A DNA stretch of 62,860 nucleotides from a virus: the IMG/VR virus record IMGVR_UViG_3300009419_001029, positions 1-62,860 of that record; one strand, given 5' to 3'. A program made the translations under genes and the position numbers. The stretch's first letter is position 1, and the number at the start of each line of letters is the position of its first letter. This document shows, in pieces, positions 25,379 through 33,753 of this stretch. The notes below the pieces were generated by a model. The model worked only from the letters and a program-made list of their open reading frames with translations. It searched no databases and had not been told where the DNA came from.

Positions 25379-25596
25379 TGCCTCAGACGCAGGTACATGA
25401 TTCATTTTACAGATGGTCATTAGGAGCCGAACTTAAATTTGCTTGGCTCCCCGAGACTTGCTATATATCAGGTAAACGCATTTGGTTAACGTATGGATAC
25501 CGATTGACTAGACTAATCACTGGTCCCGGGGATACAATATTTGAACACAGATGGCACGATAAGAATGCCCATATTATTTGGAAATTAAAACAATGA
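25378..25596 (+). CDS. Hypothetical protein, 72 residues
   Basis: Starts at ATG 25378, overlapping the queE stop. Trp/His/Tyr-rich (FYRWSLGAELKFAWLPETCYISGKRIWL), beta-like pattern ending HIIWKLKQ. Similar short proteins are known in large phages but I assign no function. Overlaps the next glycosyltransferase by ATGA. Confidence 0.55.
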   Translation: MPQTQVHDSFYRWSLGAELKFAWLPETCYISGKRIWLTYGYRLTRLITGPGDTIFEHRWHDKNAHIIWKLKQ

Positions 25597-26921
25597 GAAC
25601 GTATAGTAAACGAATTGGCTTTTTGGTAAGCTATCAGACATTAATACCCCATGGTGGTATCGGACAATTTACAAAAAGCTTTTGTGAGTTGATGGATAGT
25701 CTCAATATCAAAGTTGATATTATTACTGACAAAGAACCGCAAGATAATGAATTCGTTAAATCTATTCCTGCAAATGTAATTGCCCCTATTGAATCACTTA
25801 AGTATACCGATCATTCAAATATCTTTATGTACGGCGATACATTTTGCTATGAGCGTATGGCTAACTTTCGTAATGCTATCGTAGAAGCACTAGAACATAA
25901 TTTATATGATGCACTGATATGCAACACATATGAAACAGTGCAAGTAGCTAGTACAATGGGATTAGAAGATGTAATTCAAATCATTGCTTATACTCATTTA
26001 GAAAGTCAGATATTCAAAGACACTAAGAATCCCTTCTTGTTCAACACTAATGTAGCAATGCGTCAGCAATTAAATTTATCAAATATTGATGTAGGGACAC
26101 AAAGTAAATTCAATCAACTACATTTAGATGAATCATCTTATCATCTTCCTATACCTATCACTGAGAAAGATTTACTCACAGAATATACAGGTGAGCGTGA
26201 AGGTATACTGTTTGTTGGCCGATGGGAAGAAGGTAAAAATCCTGAATTGTTTATTGACTTGATTGAACAAACTAAACTTCCTGCTAAGGTAATGACTAGC
26301 CCAAATGGCGTCAAGAAATTTGAAGATAAACTCTCAAAGCTAGGTGTAAAGTATGATGTTCGTGCAAGTATCGTTGGACAAGAGAAAGTAGATTTTATTA
26401 AGTCAAGTAGAATCGCATTCAATCCTAGTGTAGTTGAGAGTTATGGTATGGCATTCTACGAACAACATATTCAACTCCCTACACTTGTATTAGAAAATCA
26501 GCGTTGGACTAAGAATTTCAATGAAGACTATTTCTATACATGCACTAAGAAGACTATGGCTCAACGAGCAATAGAGTTGTATGATAGTTTTGAAAAAGCA
26601 GAGACCTGGTATAATTTAGAATCACTGAAACATGCTAACCAACAAGAAGCAAATGTGTTTCACAAGTGGAATGAATGCTTTAATGAATTCAACTCAAAAG
26701 AATCTAATACAAACACAGCTAAAATCTGTAGTGAGAACATAGTTAAATTGCAAGATTACATCAAGGATTTAGGTCGTAAAGTTATTTGTATTGATGACAT
26801 TCGCAGTGTGTTGACTAACAAACATAAATTTAGAATTATCTATACTGATAAAGATACCTATCTAACAAAAGACCCATCATTTGAACCACAAACACAAGAA
26901 GAAAGTTTATTTTCATGGTAA
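25593..26921 (+). CDS. Glycosyltransferase, GT-B (GT4-like)
   Basis: 442 residues from ATG 25593 (a TTG start 15 bases upstream is possible). N-terminal GT-B loop IPHGGIGQFTKSFCELMDSL, C-terminal domain start EGILFVGRWEEGKNPELFIDLIEQT, and the donor-binding acid in AFNPSVVESYGMAFYEQHIQLP (Glu-x7-Glu pattern). It resembles bacterial LPS or capsule enzymes. It overlaps the epimerase gene and probably uses a sugar made by it. Confidence 0.8.
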   Translation: MRTYSKRIGFLVSYQTLIPHGGIGQFTKSFCELMDSLNIKVDIITDKEPQDNEFVKSIPANVIAPIESLKYTDHSNIFMYGDTFCYERMANFRNAIVEALEHNLYDALICNTYETVQVASTMGLEDVIQIIAYTHLESQIFKDTKNPFLFNTNVAMRQQLNLSNIDVGTQSKFNQLHLDESSYHLPIPITEKDLLTEYTGEREGILFVGRWEEGKNPELFIDLIEQTKLPAKVMTSPNGVKKFEDKLSKLGVKYDVRASIVGQEKVDFIKSSRIAFNPSVVESYGMAFYEQHIQLPTLVLENQRWTKNFNEDYFYTCTKKTMAQRAIELYDSFEKAETWYNLESLKHANQQEANVFHKWNECFNEFNSKESNTNTAKICSENIVKLQDYIKDLGRKVICIDDIRSVLTNKHKFRIIYTDKDTYLTKDPSFEPQTQEESLFSW

Positions 26922-27742
26922 AAAAAGTTTTAATCACAGGTAGCTCAGGCTACATCGGCTCACATCTATGCAAGATGTTAGAAAATGACTATGATGTTCA
27001 CGGGCTGGATATTTGTATGCCACAAGTTCCAGTAAAGAAATTCCATCAAGTTAGCATTAATCAGCCATTCAATATTGAAGAAGAATATGATTGTGTAATT
27101 CATTTAGCCGCATTAGTTCGTGTTGCTGAAAGTGAGCAAATGCCTATCAAATATTATATCACTAACTTGAATGGCACGATGAATGTAGTGAACAAAATTA
27201 AAACAAAAAACTTTATCTTTGCTAGTACAGGTGCCGCACAAGATTGTAGTAGTGCATATGGCATCAGTAAACGTGCGGCAGAAGATGTTGTGCATGAGTT
27301 CTACACACAGCATAGACCTACACCATATACTATCTTTAGATTTTACAATGTAATAGGAAGTACAGTAGTAGCGCCCACTAACCCTGACGGACTAATGTAC
27401 AATCTAGTGAAAGCACATGAGACCGGTGAGTTTACTATCTATGGTACAGACTATGAGAGGACAAGTGATGGAACTTGTGTCAGAGACTATGTACATGTAA
27501 ACGAGATATGCGATGCCATAAAGCAAGCAATTGAGAAACCTTCTAATCAAATAGAATCATTAGGACATGGTGTTGGTTATACGGTTAAAGAGATTGTTGA
27601 TTTGTTTCAGAAAGTCAATGATACTGATTTTGAAGTAAAATACGGATCAAGAAGAAAGGGTGACATTGATGTTTCTGTATTAGAAGAGGTGTCACCCTAT
27701 ATGAAGAACTTATATACTTTGGTACAGTTGCTAAAAGTTTAA
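26915..27742 (+). CDS. NAD-dependent sugar epimerase/dehydratase (GalE-like)
   Basis: 275 residues, extended SDR: TGSSGYIGSH binds NAD near the N-terminus, DCVIHLAALVRVAESE follows, the active site is YGISKRAAE (Tyr-x-x-x-Lys), and CVRDYVHVNEICDAI is typical of UDP-sugar 4-epimerases. It interconverts NDP-hexoses in the cytoplasm. Shorter than GalE (about 338), as in many phage forms. Its end overlaps the 3' end of the convergent minus-strand block by four bases. Confidence 0.85.
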   Translation: MVKKVLITGSSGYIGSHLCKMLENDYDVHGLDICMPQVPVKKFHQVSINQPFNIEEEYDCVIHLAALVRVAESEQMPIKYYITNLNGTMNVVNKIKTKNFIFASTGAAQDCSSAYGISKRAAEDVVHEFYTQHRPTPYTIFRFYNVIGSTVVAPTNPDGLMYNLVKAHETGEFTIYGTDYERTSDGTCVRDYVHVNEICDAIKQAIEKPSNQIESLGHGVGYTVKEIVDLFQKVNDTDFEVKYGSRRKGDIDVSVLEEVSPYMKNLYTLVQLLKV

Positions 27743-29526
27743 CGACTATAGTATTGGTTCAACACATTACTATTAAACCCGACATCAATGATGACGGGTT
27801 TGCCTTGATACAATCCCCAATTGGCCGGTCTATGAAAATCGGCCAACTCAACATCAAACGAACTTTTTAATTCTGCTAGTCTATTAACATATTCTAAGAA
27901 TGTATCCGCGTCTTGTTCACTAGAACCAAAATGGTCATTCTTGTCAATAATATCATTTAATATAGCTCTAGACCTAGTACCATATTCATTAAGTTGCGCT
28001 TGTGCCGCTCTGATTAAATCATTAAGTGACTGGCACTTCATTAAACTACACAATTGCTTTTCGTTTGCTTTTTGTGCTAGTTCAGTATGAACCCAACTTG
28101 GTTCACGATTCTGTTCATCATAATCAATGATAGGGATTAGTATACCCATTTGACTAGCGTAGCCATCACTAAGAATATCAGCTTCAACACTGTTCTGTGC
28201 TAGCCCTTTAGCATTCTTTGCTATTTTAAGAACAGTAGGACGACCTTGATATTCAATAGTTGTAGCAACACGACTAGAACCAGTGCCCAACTTCTTTGCT
28301 CTTTCTAAAGCATAGGCAAGCCTTGACTTGAATGTAGTACCTTGCTGACGCATCTGTTGAGGATCCCAGTCTGCCGGAAGAGGCATTTCATCAAGTACTT
28401 CTTCATCTACTTGTTTAGGTGCAACCAGTGTAAAGAATTCATCTTTTTGCGTCATGGTCCAGTTGGGTAGCAGACGTTTCACCATCCTAGCATACAGACC
28501 CTGACGTGAATCTTCTTTGGCACTGAATGTCAGTACTTGTATCTTGTCTTTGTATTTTTCCAAGAATGCTCGCATGATATCAACCACTGTGCTCATGACT
28601 TCTGCTGAGTTACCAGTACCAGTTAGTCCGAACTTTTGCATTCTATCTAATTTGTTGCCGTGTCGTTTAAACTCTGCTTCCCATTCACCATCGGCACCGT
28701 AAGCATGGAACATATAAGGTACTTTGCCTATTTGGAACACTGCAACCGCTTCTTCACTGCCTTGAAAACTCCACTTCCAATCTTTTCCAGGTTGAAAGAG
28801 TTCGTCTAGCTTTTCTTCGTCAGTATTATCTAGATCAGCTAAATCAATATAATTAATAGGCACACCCTTGATTGCTGCCGCCAATGCACGATGATTTCCG
28901 TCAATGATTCTGTTTCCTGATAGAACGATTACTTTATTTGATAGCGCAGGATCATCTATATATGATTGTACTAGTTCTTTCCTATCATCATCTAACATAT
29001 CTGTTATTTCATCGATGTGTTCGGCACAATATTGACCAAGCAACATGAACATTACTTTGTGTTTCTGTAATGTTTGCATAGTTAACGGTGTGTTAAGTTC
29101 ACTTGAACTAACATAGTCCCAAAAAGTTTCATCACGTTCAGGGTAGTTACCATTATATAGGTTATTTAATGTAGTAGTGTTACTCGCATCTTCCCAAACA
29201 TACTCATCTTCACCACGATGTTTGTCCCAGAAGCCTGCGCCAGCTTTAGTTTGGTCATGGCTTCTATTAATGATATATCCTGCACTCTTTAGATAGTCAT
29301 ACATTGACTTAGCAACACCTCTGTTGCGATAGTCGTCATTTACCCAGAGATCCTGTGGATATAATTCTTTGCCTTCTCTAACAAACTTAACATACGCTAG
29401 TGGATTTCTAGTAATAGGATCAAACGCCTTCATAACTAATGCGCTATTATTGAATGCGTACTTTAAAATCAAGCCATTGATCTTGGCAGACTTAGATTCT
29501 TCAGTTATAAATTCATTTGCTCTCAT
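27739..29526 (-). CDS. Multi-domain packaged effector: GNAT, ParB-like and kinase-like
   Basis: 595 residues starting MRANEFITE, close to T4's capsid-targeting sequence. Domains: GNAT acetyltransferase (about 15-105; LWVNDDYRNRGVAKSMYDYL binds acetyl-CoA); ParB/sulfiredoxin-like (about 195-235; VLSGNRIIDGNHRALAAA); a second GNAT-like part (245-370; TGTGNSAEVMSTVVDIMRAFL); and a kinase-like part (425-595) with Lys434 (VLKIAK), Glu448, a catalytic-loop-like DFHRPANWG (563-571) and IIDVGF (Asp581). Leu-x-Glu sites (KLDEL near 241, VLDEM near 380) separate the parts. I infer an injected precursor acting on host proteins. Kinase activity is unproven. Confidence 0.68.
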   Translation of the reverse strand: MRANEFITEESKSAKINGLILKYAFNNSALVMKAFDPITRNPLAYVKFVREGKELYPQDLWVNDDYRNRGVAKSMYDYLKSAGYIINRSHDQTKAGAGFWDKHRGEDEYVWEDASNTTTLNNLYNGNYPERDETFWDYVSSSELNTPLTMQTLQKHKVMFMLLGQYCAEHIDEITDMLDDDRKELVQSYIDDPALSNKVIVLSGNRIIDGNHRALAAAIKGVPINYIDLADLDNTDEEKLDELFQPGKDWKWSFQGSEEAVAVFQIGKVPYMFHAYGADGEWEAEFKRHGNKLDRMQKFGLTGTGNSAEVMSTVVDIMRAFLEKYKDKIQVLTFSAKEDSRQGLYARMVKRLLPNWTMTQKDEFFTLVAPKQVDEEVLDEMPLPADWDPQQMRQQGTTFKSRLAYALERAKKLGTGSSRVATTIEYQGRPTVLKIAKNAKGLAQNSVEADILSDGYASQMGILIPIIDYDEQNREPSWVHTELAQKANEKQLCSLMKCQSLNDLIRAAQAQLNEYGTRSRAILNDIIDKNDHFGSSEQDADTFLEYVNRLAELKSSFDVELADFHRPANWGLYQGKPVIIDVGFNSNVLNQYYSR

Positions 29527-30383
29527 TATGCTTGTCCAGTCCAGATAGCGTACAAGCCAGTAGATGAATTGTAGTTGCCGTATACTTTGCTTAGTTTTGT
29601 ATCAACATACGCTTCTAGTTCTGTACCTGTTGTATTTGGTTTAACATCAAACGCAAAGAATTCTTCATCAAATAGGCCAGTACCAATGTGTTGTCCACCT
29701 AATTCACCCATGATAGTATCAATATTCTTGTTGGCCTTTGCAGGTGTAGTCATACTGTATGGACTTGGTCTAGTGTCTAAGTCGTCTTCATCAAAACTAA
29801 TGTAACCCTTCATTTGTACTCCGGGGATGCTAGCAAGACTGACCCAGTTTCTACGACCACCGGGAGTTTGGCTACTTCCTGCAAGCAATGGACGCTTCAT
29901 AATAGTTAGTACAATACCATACAATGCTTTAGCGATACCGCCACCGCGATAATCTTCATCTACTGTGATAGTATCAACTTGAACTGCACCTTTAAGCGGG
30001 AATCCGTGAACAGTACTAACTGACAATTTGCCTATCAATTGTCCCGGAGTATTTAAGTCTCGTTGTGCTCTTTGCCAATCCCAAAGTCTACGGTCGTACA
30101 CGAAGCGTGACTCTCCTCGGCCACGAACTGGTTTGGGTTGAACACCTCTTTCTTTTTGAGCAAGAAAGTCTTTACCGTTTGGATCCCAGAGTTTGATATC
30201 AGTGCCACCGAACCTACCTTCACTAGTAGAGTAAAGTAATCCACTACCACCGGGGAGTTTCTTTAGTTGCTTACCAATCTGTTTGTCATACAAGGCGTAC
30301 TTGCCGCCCTCATAGTCATCCGGACGCAATCTTTCAATCTCGTCTAGTTCTTGTGTTTCGTTTATAAATTCATTTGCTCTCAT
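29526..30383 (-). CDS. Packaged GNAT acetyltransferase-like protein
   Basis: 285 residues starting MRANEFINE, nearly the same capsid-targeting-like peptide as the next gene. The acetyl-CoA motif TITVDEDYRGGGIAKALYGIVL is at about 138-158. An N-terminal part (YALYDKQIGKQLKKL) and a C-terminal ADP-ribosyl or acetyl target region are not recognised. It overlaps the downstream gene by one base and the SOD gene by four. Likely delivered with DNA; substrate unknown. Confidence 0.65.
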   Translation of the reverse strand: MRANEFINETQELDEIERLRPDDYEGGKYALYDKQIGKQLKKLPGGSGLLYSTSEGRFGGTDIKLWDPNGKDFLAQKERGVQPKPVRGRGESRFVYDRRLWDWQRAQRDLNTPGQLIGKLSVSTVHGFPLKGAVQVDTITVDEDYRGGGIAKALYGIVLTIMKRPLLAGSSQTPGGRRNWVSLASIPGVQMKGYISFDEDDLDTRPSPYSMTTPAKANKNIDTIMGELGGQHIGTGLFDEEFFAFDVKPNTTGTELEAYVDTKLSKVYGNYNSSTGLYAIWTGQA

Positions 30384-30934
30384 AGACTCTTACCCCAACG
30401 TGTATTGATTACATTCCAATTGATAATCTTCCACTGCTCTTTTAAATACTTCTTCTTGTCACTACCGTAATCTAGTATCCAAGCATGTTCCCACCAGTCA
30501 ATCAATAACAATATATCATTGCGAACTTGATGATTGGGTATTGTTTTAATCTTACCATCAGTTGCTAAGTATATCCAACCACTACCTTGTATCTTCATAG
30601 CTTCAACTTCAAACTTATCTTTCATACTATCGTATGACCCATAGTGTTTGTTGATAAAGCCCACCATAGGACCGTTTGGTTTGTTACTGTTTCTTACTTC
30701 ACGAAACTGAGGGAACAATGTATTATGCAAGAATGCACCTGCATAATTAAAGTCTCTATCGCCCTCTTTCTTGTTGTATCGTTCAGCATAACCATGCGCT
30801 AACTTGCCATAGTGTAAGTCCAATGTATCTTTTGATAATACAGGACTTACTTCTTTTGGCTCGAAGTTTAGAGCGATGATTTCTATATCTTGAGGCTTAC
30901 TCTTATCCTCAAGTAACTGAATGATATCACGCAT
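30380..30934 (-). CDS. Fe/Mn superoxide dismutase with capsid-targeting-like N-terminus
   Basis: 184 residues. The metal ligands line up with the Fe/Mn SOD family: His41 (DLHYGK), His70 (AFLHNTLF), Asp146 and His150 (DWWEHAW); GSGWIYLA and YLKEQWKIINW complete the fold. It converts superoxide to peroxide and oxygen. The first nine residues, MRDIIQLLE, add a Leu-x-Glu cleavage-type site absent from bacterial SODs, and the gene sits inside the late block of packaged proteins. So I infer that SOD is carried in the head. Fe or Mn specificity cannot be read here. Confidence 0.85.
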   Translation of the reverse strand: MRDIIQLLEDKSKPQDIEIIALNFEPKEVSPVLSKDTLDLHYGKLAHGYAERYNKKEGDRDFNYAGAFLHNTLFPQFREVRNSNKPNGPMVGFINKHYGSYDSMKDKFEVEAMKIQGSGWIYLATDGKIKTIPNHQVRNDILLLIDWWEHAWILDYGSDKKKYLKEQWKIINWNVINTRWGKSL

Positions 30935-30935
30935 T

Positions 30936-33311
30936 TTAGTGTTTCAATAGTAATGTAGACAATACACCCGGATCGTTAGCACTAACATCTCCTTCGCCGC
31001 CCATAACAATGACGTTGTATTTCATGCCGGATGGTATTTTATTGCGTTTTTCCATATACTCATCATAGCTCAATATAGAGTTAGCACTTAACCCATACTC
31101 ACTAGCCAATCTTTGTTTTAATTCAGATAGTTTTCCAGGTTGTAATTGCCATTGACCTTGTGAACCTTTAACTAAATTTTTCTTTTCATCTCTTGCTAAT
31201 AAGTCTTGGAAAACAACTTCAGGAACAATACGACTATTCTTTGTTGAAGATAATGTTGGATCTTGTGCCTTGACTTGTTTCTCTTGTGAAGTGTGTGCGC
31301 CCTCACTCCAGTTGATAATAAAGTTAGATGGCTTTTGCGCTAATGCGGCAGCTGCCATCTTAGTGTAGGCATAGAATTTATTTTCAGGATGCTTTGCAGC
31401 CAGTTTTAATGCCATATCCAAATATTCTGGACTGAAGAAATCCCCCGAGTCATGCCAACGAATAGTTACATTGTAACCACCCTTCTTGCCTAATTTTTCT
31501 TCTTTAGTTATTTCATTACTTAGTTGATTAAAGAAGCCATCTGGATCATTTAATAGATATGTTAATATTCTACCATCATTTAACCATGGACCCTCAAATT
31601 GAATCTTACCTCCTTGGTGTATCACAAAGCAATCTACTTTACATGAGCCAGCGCCGGGACATGTATTGACAATGATTAATTTTCCAGTCTGTTCGTCAAC
31701 CGCAATACCAGTTAATGCCGCAAAGCCAATATTAAAGAATTGTTCCTGTTCACCATTACTATGTCGCATCTTTTCATTCTGTTTTAGTAATGATTTAGGA
31801 CGTTGGTTTAATGCCGCAATTATTTTTTCTTCACTGTATGTTTGTCCATCTGGTCCTATATATTGAACTGCACTATTTCTATGGATATATGGCAGTTTGT
31901 ATTTGTCAGATTTAGTTTTACCAGATATATATTTGTCTTTTCCCGGAACAACTTCACCCTTTTTAGTGACTCTATCTTTTTGTTTCTTTACTTCACCGGT
32001 CTTCTTGTCAATGTCAGGAGTACCAACTATGCGCTTCATGTAATCTTGAAACTCATCGCTACCAAACTCGCGGCTACTTGCTGGTAATGTTGTTGCCTCA
32101 GCTAAACCAGATAGTTTACGAATTCTTGCTAAGTGTTCGTCTGCCTCAGGTAATACACCCTGTGGACCACCACGCATATGTGACTGACTGCTCATCTTCA
32201 TTTGATCCATACGGCTTTTAGTTAGTGTGCCTTTCTTACCGGCCTTGTCTGTCTTATACAGATGTTCTGGTCCAGCTAAATCTCTACCGCCAAGAGAATC
32301 GTAGTTGTGTGATTTGCCACCGCCTCTGCGGGCAATAAATGTGCCACGTAGAGCCTTCATTGCATCACCTATTGAGTTGAATGTGCCACTGATGTCGCCG
32401 CCATACTCACCGGACTTGTCTTCAAAGTCAATAGTAATTTCGCCAGTCTGTGAATTGTGCCGAACAACGCCATCTGCATAATACCCTCCTTCACGATCAT
32501 CAAAGTAGAAAACTTCTTGACCTTCGTCATCTCTTTCTTGATACCAGCCACCTAGTGTATCCATTGCCTTAGCAAAGTTACCTACGCCTTCCGCCACACC
32601 TTTGATAGTATAGTCTGGACGACTGCGACCTGTTTCTTGATGTAGGTCTCGGAGTGCTTCTATGGCTTCTTCTCTACTGTCGATAAAATCATATCCACGG
32701 TCTGCACGATAATGAAAGGCGCCCCAACTATTACCATCTTGGTAAATCTCACCAATTGGCTTGCCATTTTTTGACTTGATTACTTCTGCGTTGGGGTAGA
32801 TAGTATCGTTCGAGCCTTCCGCCACACCTTGCTCTGCTACTTTAACAAACCCAATACCAGCACACTTGCCACATTTGTATTTCTTGGCATCTGGACGATT
32901 CATTGGATGAGTTTCACCGTCTGGTGTTTTGTAAACATAGCCCTTACCATGGCATCTTTTGCAACCAGTTTGCGTTCTTTTTATAGTAGGACCCGGCATG
33001 TGATCTACGTCCGGAATAGCTTCCGCCACACCTTCCTGACCTTTTCTTTGCGTAGCAGCCCAGTCTCCTCGACTTAGTGGTTTTTTACCTTGTGCTTCTT
33101 GATTGCGTCTGTATTCGTCGTATTTTTTATTTTGTTCTTGACGATGTATATGTCTTGATTTATACTCGCCCTCCGCCACACCTTCCTCTGATTCTTCACC
33201 GGGCATATCACCAGCTTTAGCAACGAATTGCTGAGGTGTCATAATTTGGATACCACCGGGAGAGCCGGGCATCTTTGGCTCTGCGCCTTCCATTAATTCT
33301 TTAAAGTTCAT
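30936..33311 (-). CDS. Mosaic packaged protein with four GVAEG linkers and a Gp88-like domain
   Basis: 791 residues starting MNFKELMEG. Linkers at 43-48, 93-98, 161-166 and 237-242 divide it into a basic helical module, a DnaJ-like zinc module (CKRCHGKG and CGKCAGIG, 117-154), an alpha/beta module (167-236) and a beta module (243-330). A LAEA site at 403-406 precedes the large C-terminal domain, which has Cys551, Cys557 and Cys561 (NTCPGAGSCKVDC), RWHDSGDFFSPEYLD (618-632) and VIVMGGEGDVS, like the phage Gp88 family, possibly radical-SAM related. I infer a head-packaged precursor cut into parts. Confidence 0.68.
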   Translation of the reverse strand: MNFKELMEGAEPKMPGSPGGIQIMTPQQFVAKAGDMPGEESEEGVAEGEYKSRHIHRQEQNKKYDEYRRNQEAQGKKPLSRGDWAATQRKGQEGVAEAIPDVDHMPGPTIKRTQTGCKRCHGKGYVYKTPDGETHPMNRPDAKKYKCGKCAGIGFVKVAEQGVAEGSNDTIYPNAEVIKSKNGKPIGEIYQDGNSWGAFHYRADRGYDFIDSREEAIEALRDLHQETGRSRPDYTIKGVAEGVGNFAKAMDTLGGWYQERDDEGQEVFYFDDREGGYYADGVVRHNSQTGEITIDFEDKSGEYGGDISGTFNSIGDAMKALRGTFIARRGGGKSHNYDSLGGRDLAGPEHLYKTDKAGKKGTLTKSRMDQMKMSSQSHMRGGPQGVLPEADEHLARIRKLSGLAEATTLPASSREFGSDEFQDYMKRIVGTPDIDKKTGEVKKQKDRVTKKGEVVPGKDKYISGKTKSDKYKLPYIHRNSAVQYIGPDGQTYSEEKIIAALNQRPKSLLKQNEKMRHSNGEQEQFFNIGFAALTGIAVDEQTGKLIIVNTCPGAGSCKVDCFVIHQGGKIQFEGPWLNDGRILTYLLNDPDGFFNQLSNEITKEEKLGKKGGYNVTIRWHDSGDFFSPEYLDMALKLAAKHPENKFYAYTKMAAAALAQKPSNFIINWSEGAHTSQEKQVKAQDPTLSSTKNSRIVPEVVFQDLLARDEKKNLVKGSQGQWQLQPGKLSELKQRLASEYGLSANSILSYDEYMEKRNKIPSGMKYNVIVMGGEGDVSANDPGVLSTLLLKH
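32586..33185 (-). repeat. Four in-frame copies of the GVAEG-coding repeat (minus strand)
   Basis: Copies at 32586-32603, 32814-32831, 33018-33035 and 33168-33185 match the plus-strand copies at 4.1-5.6 kb and, like them, are in the coding sense and frame (KGVAEG, QGVAEG, EGVAEA, EGVAEG). The shared core is GGTGTGGCGGA. The copies share no sequence on either side. Confidence 0.85.
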
Positions 33312-33676
33312 AATACTTCTTTCTTGTGTTTAGCAACTAGTTGTTCAGCTAACACAACTAATTCTTGTAATTGTTCGATTGATTCACAGTTCCATCTACG
33401 CAATGCTTTGTTGATTGGGCTGTCCGGATCTCGTTTAGTCTTAGCACTTGCATGTGCCTTCTTCATGCCACTCATACGAGCGCAGAATGATTTACGGCGT
33501 TTGGCACTTTTACTACCCTTTTTTAACTTACTAGGCTTAGTAGTTACAGCAGTCTTTAACTTACTACCCGGATTCTCTCTACGATAGGCTTTAACAGCCT
33601 TGCCGCTCATGCCATCAGTCTTGTCTTTCTTATTGACTTTCTGCCAATCTTCATTGATAAATTCAGTTGCTTTCAT
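33308..33676 (-). CDS. Basic packaged DNA-binding-type protein, 122 residues
   Basis: Starts MKATEFINE, the clearest match to T4's MKTYQEFIAE. The body is strongly basic (KAVKAYRRENPGSKLKTAV, KLKKGSKSAKRRKSFCARM, KKAHASAKTKRDPDSPINKALRRW), a conserved phage domain I recall from other T4-like genomes. Charge and peptide suggest an internal head protein that binds packaged DNA. First gene of the minus-strand late block; four-base overlap with the next. Confidence 0.72.
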   Translation of the reverse strand: MKATEFINEDWQKVNKKDKTDGMSGKAVKAYRRENPGSKLKTAVTTKPSKLKKGSKSAKRRKSFCARMSGMKKAHASAKTKRDPDSPINKALRRWNCESIEQLQELVVLAEQLVAKHKKEVL

Positions 33677-33694
33677 TGTAGTTTCCGTAAATAG

Positions 33695-33723
33695 TTGACT
33701 TTAATGCGTAGGTATGCTACACT
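33695..33723 (+). promoter_or_regulatory. Sigma70 promoter for uvsE
   Basis: TTGACT (33695-33700), 17 bp, TACACT (33718-33723). It lies face to face with the minus-strand late promoter at 33732, giving a divergent early/late control region. Confidence 0.6.
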
Positions 33724-33731
33724 ACATGTAT

Positions 33732-33739
33732 TATTTATC
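33732..33739 (-). promoter_or_regulatory. T4-type late promoter (minus strand)
   Basis: GATAAATA on the minus strand, 55 bases before the first gene of the block 33676-27739. Confidence 0.7.
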
Positions 33740-33753
33740 ATTTTGGTCTATCT

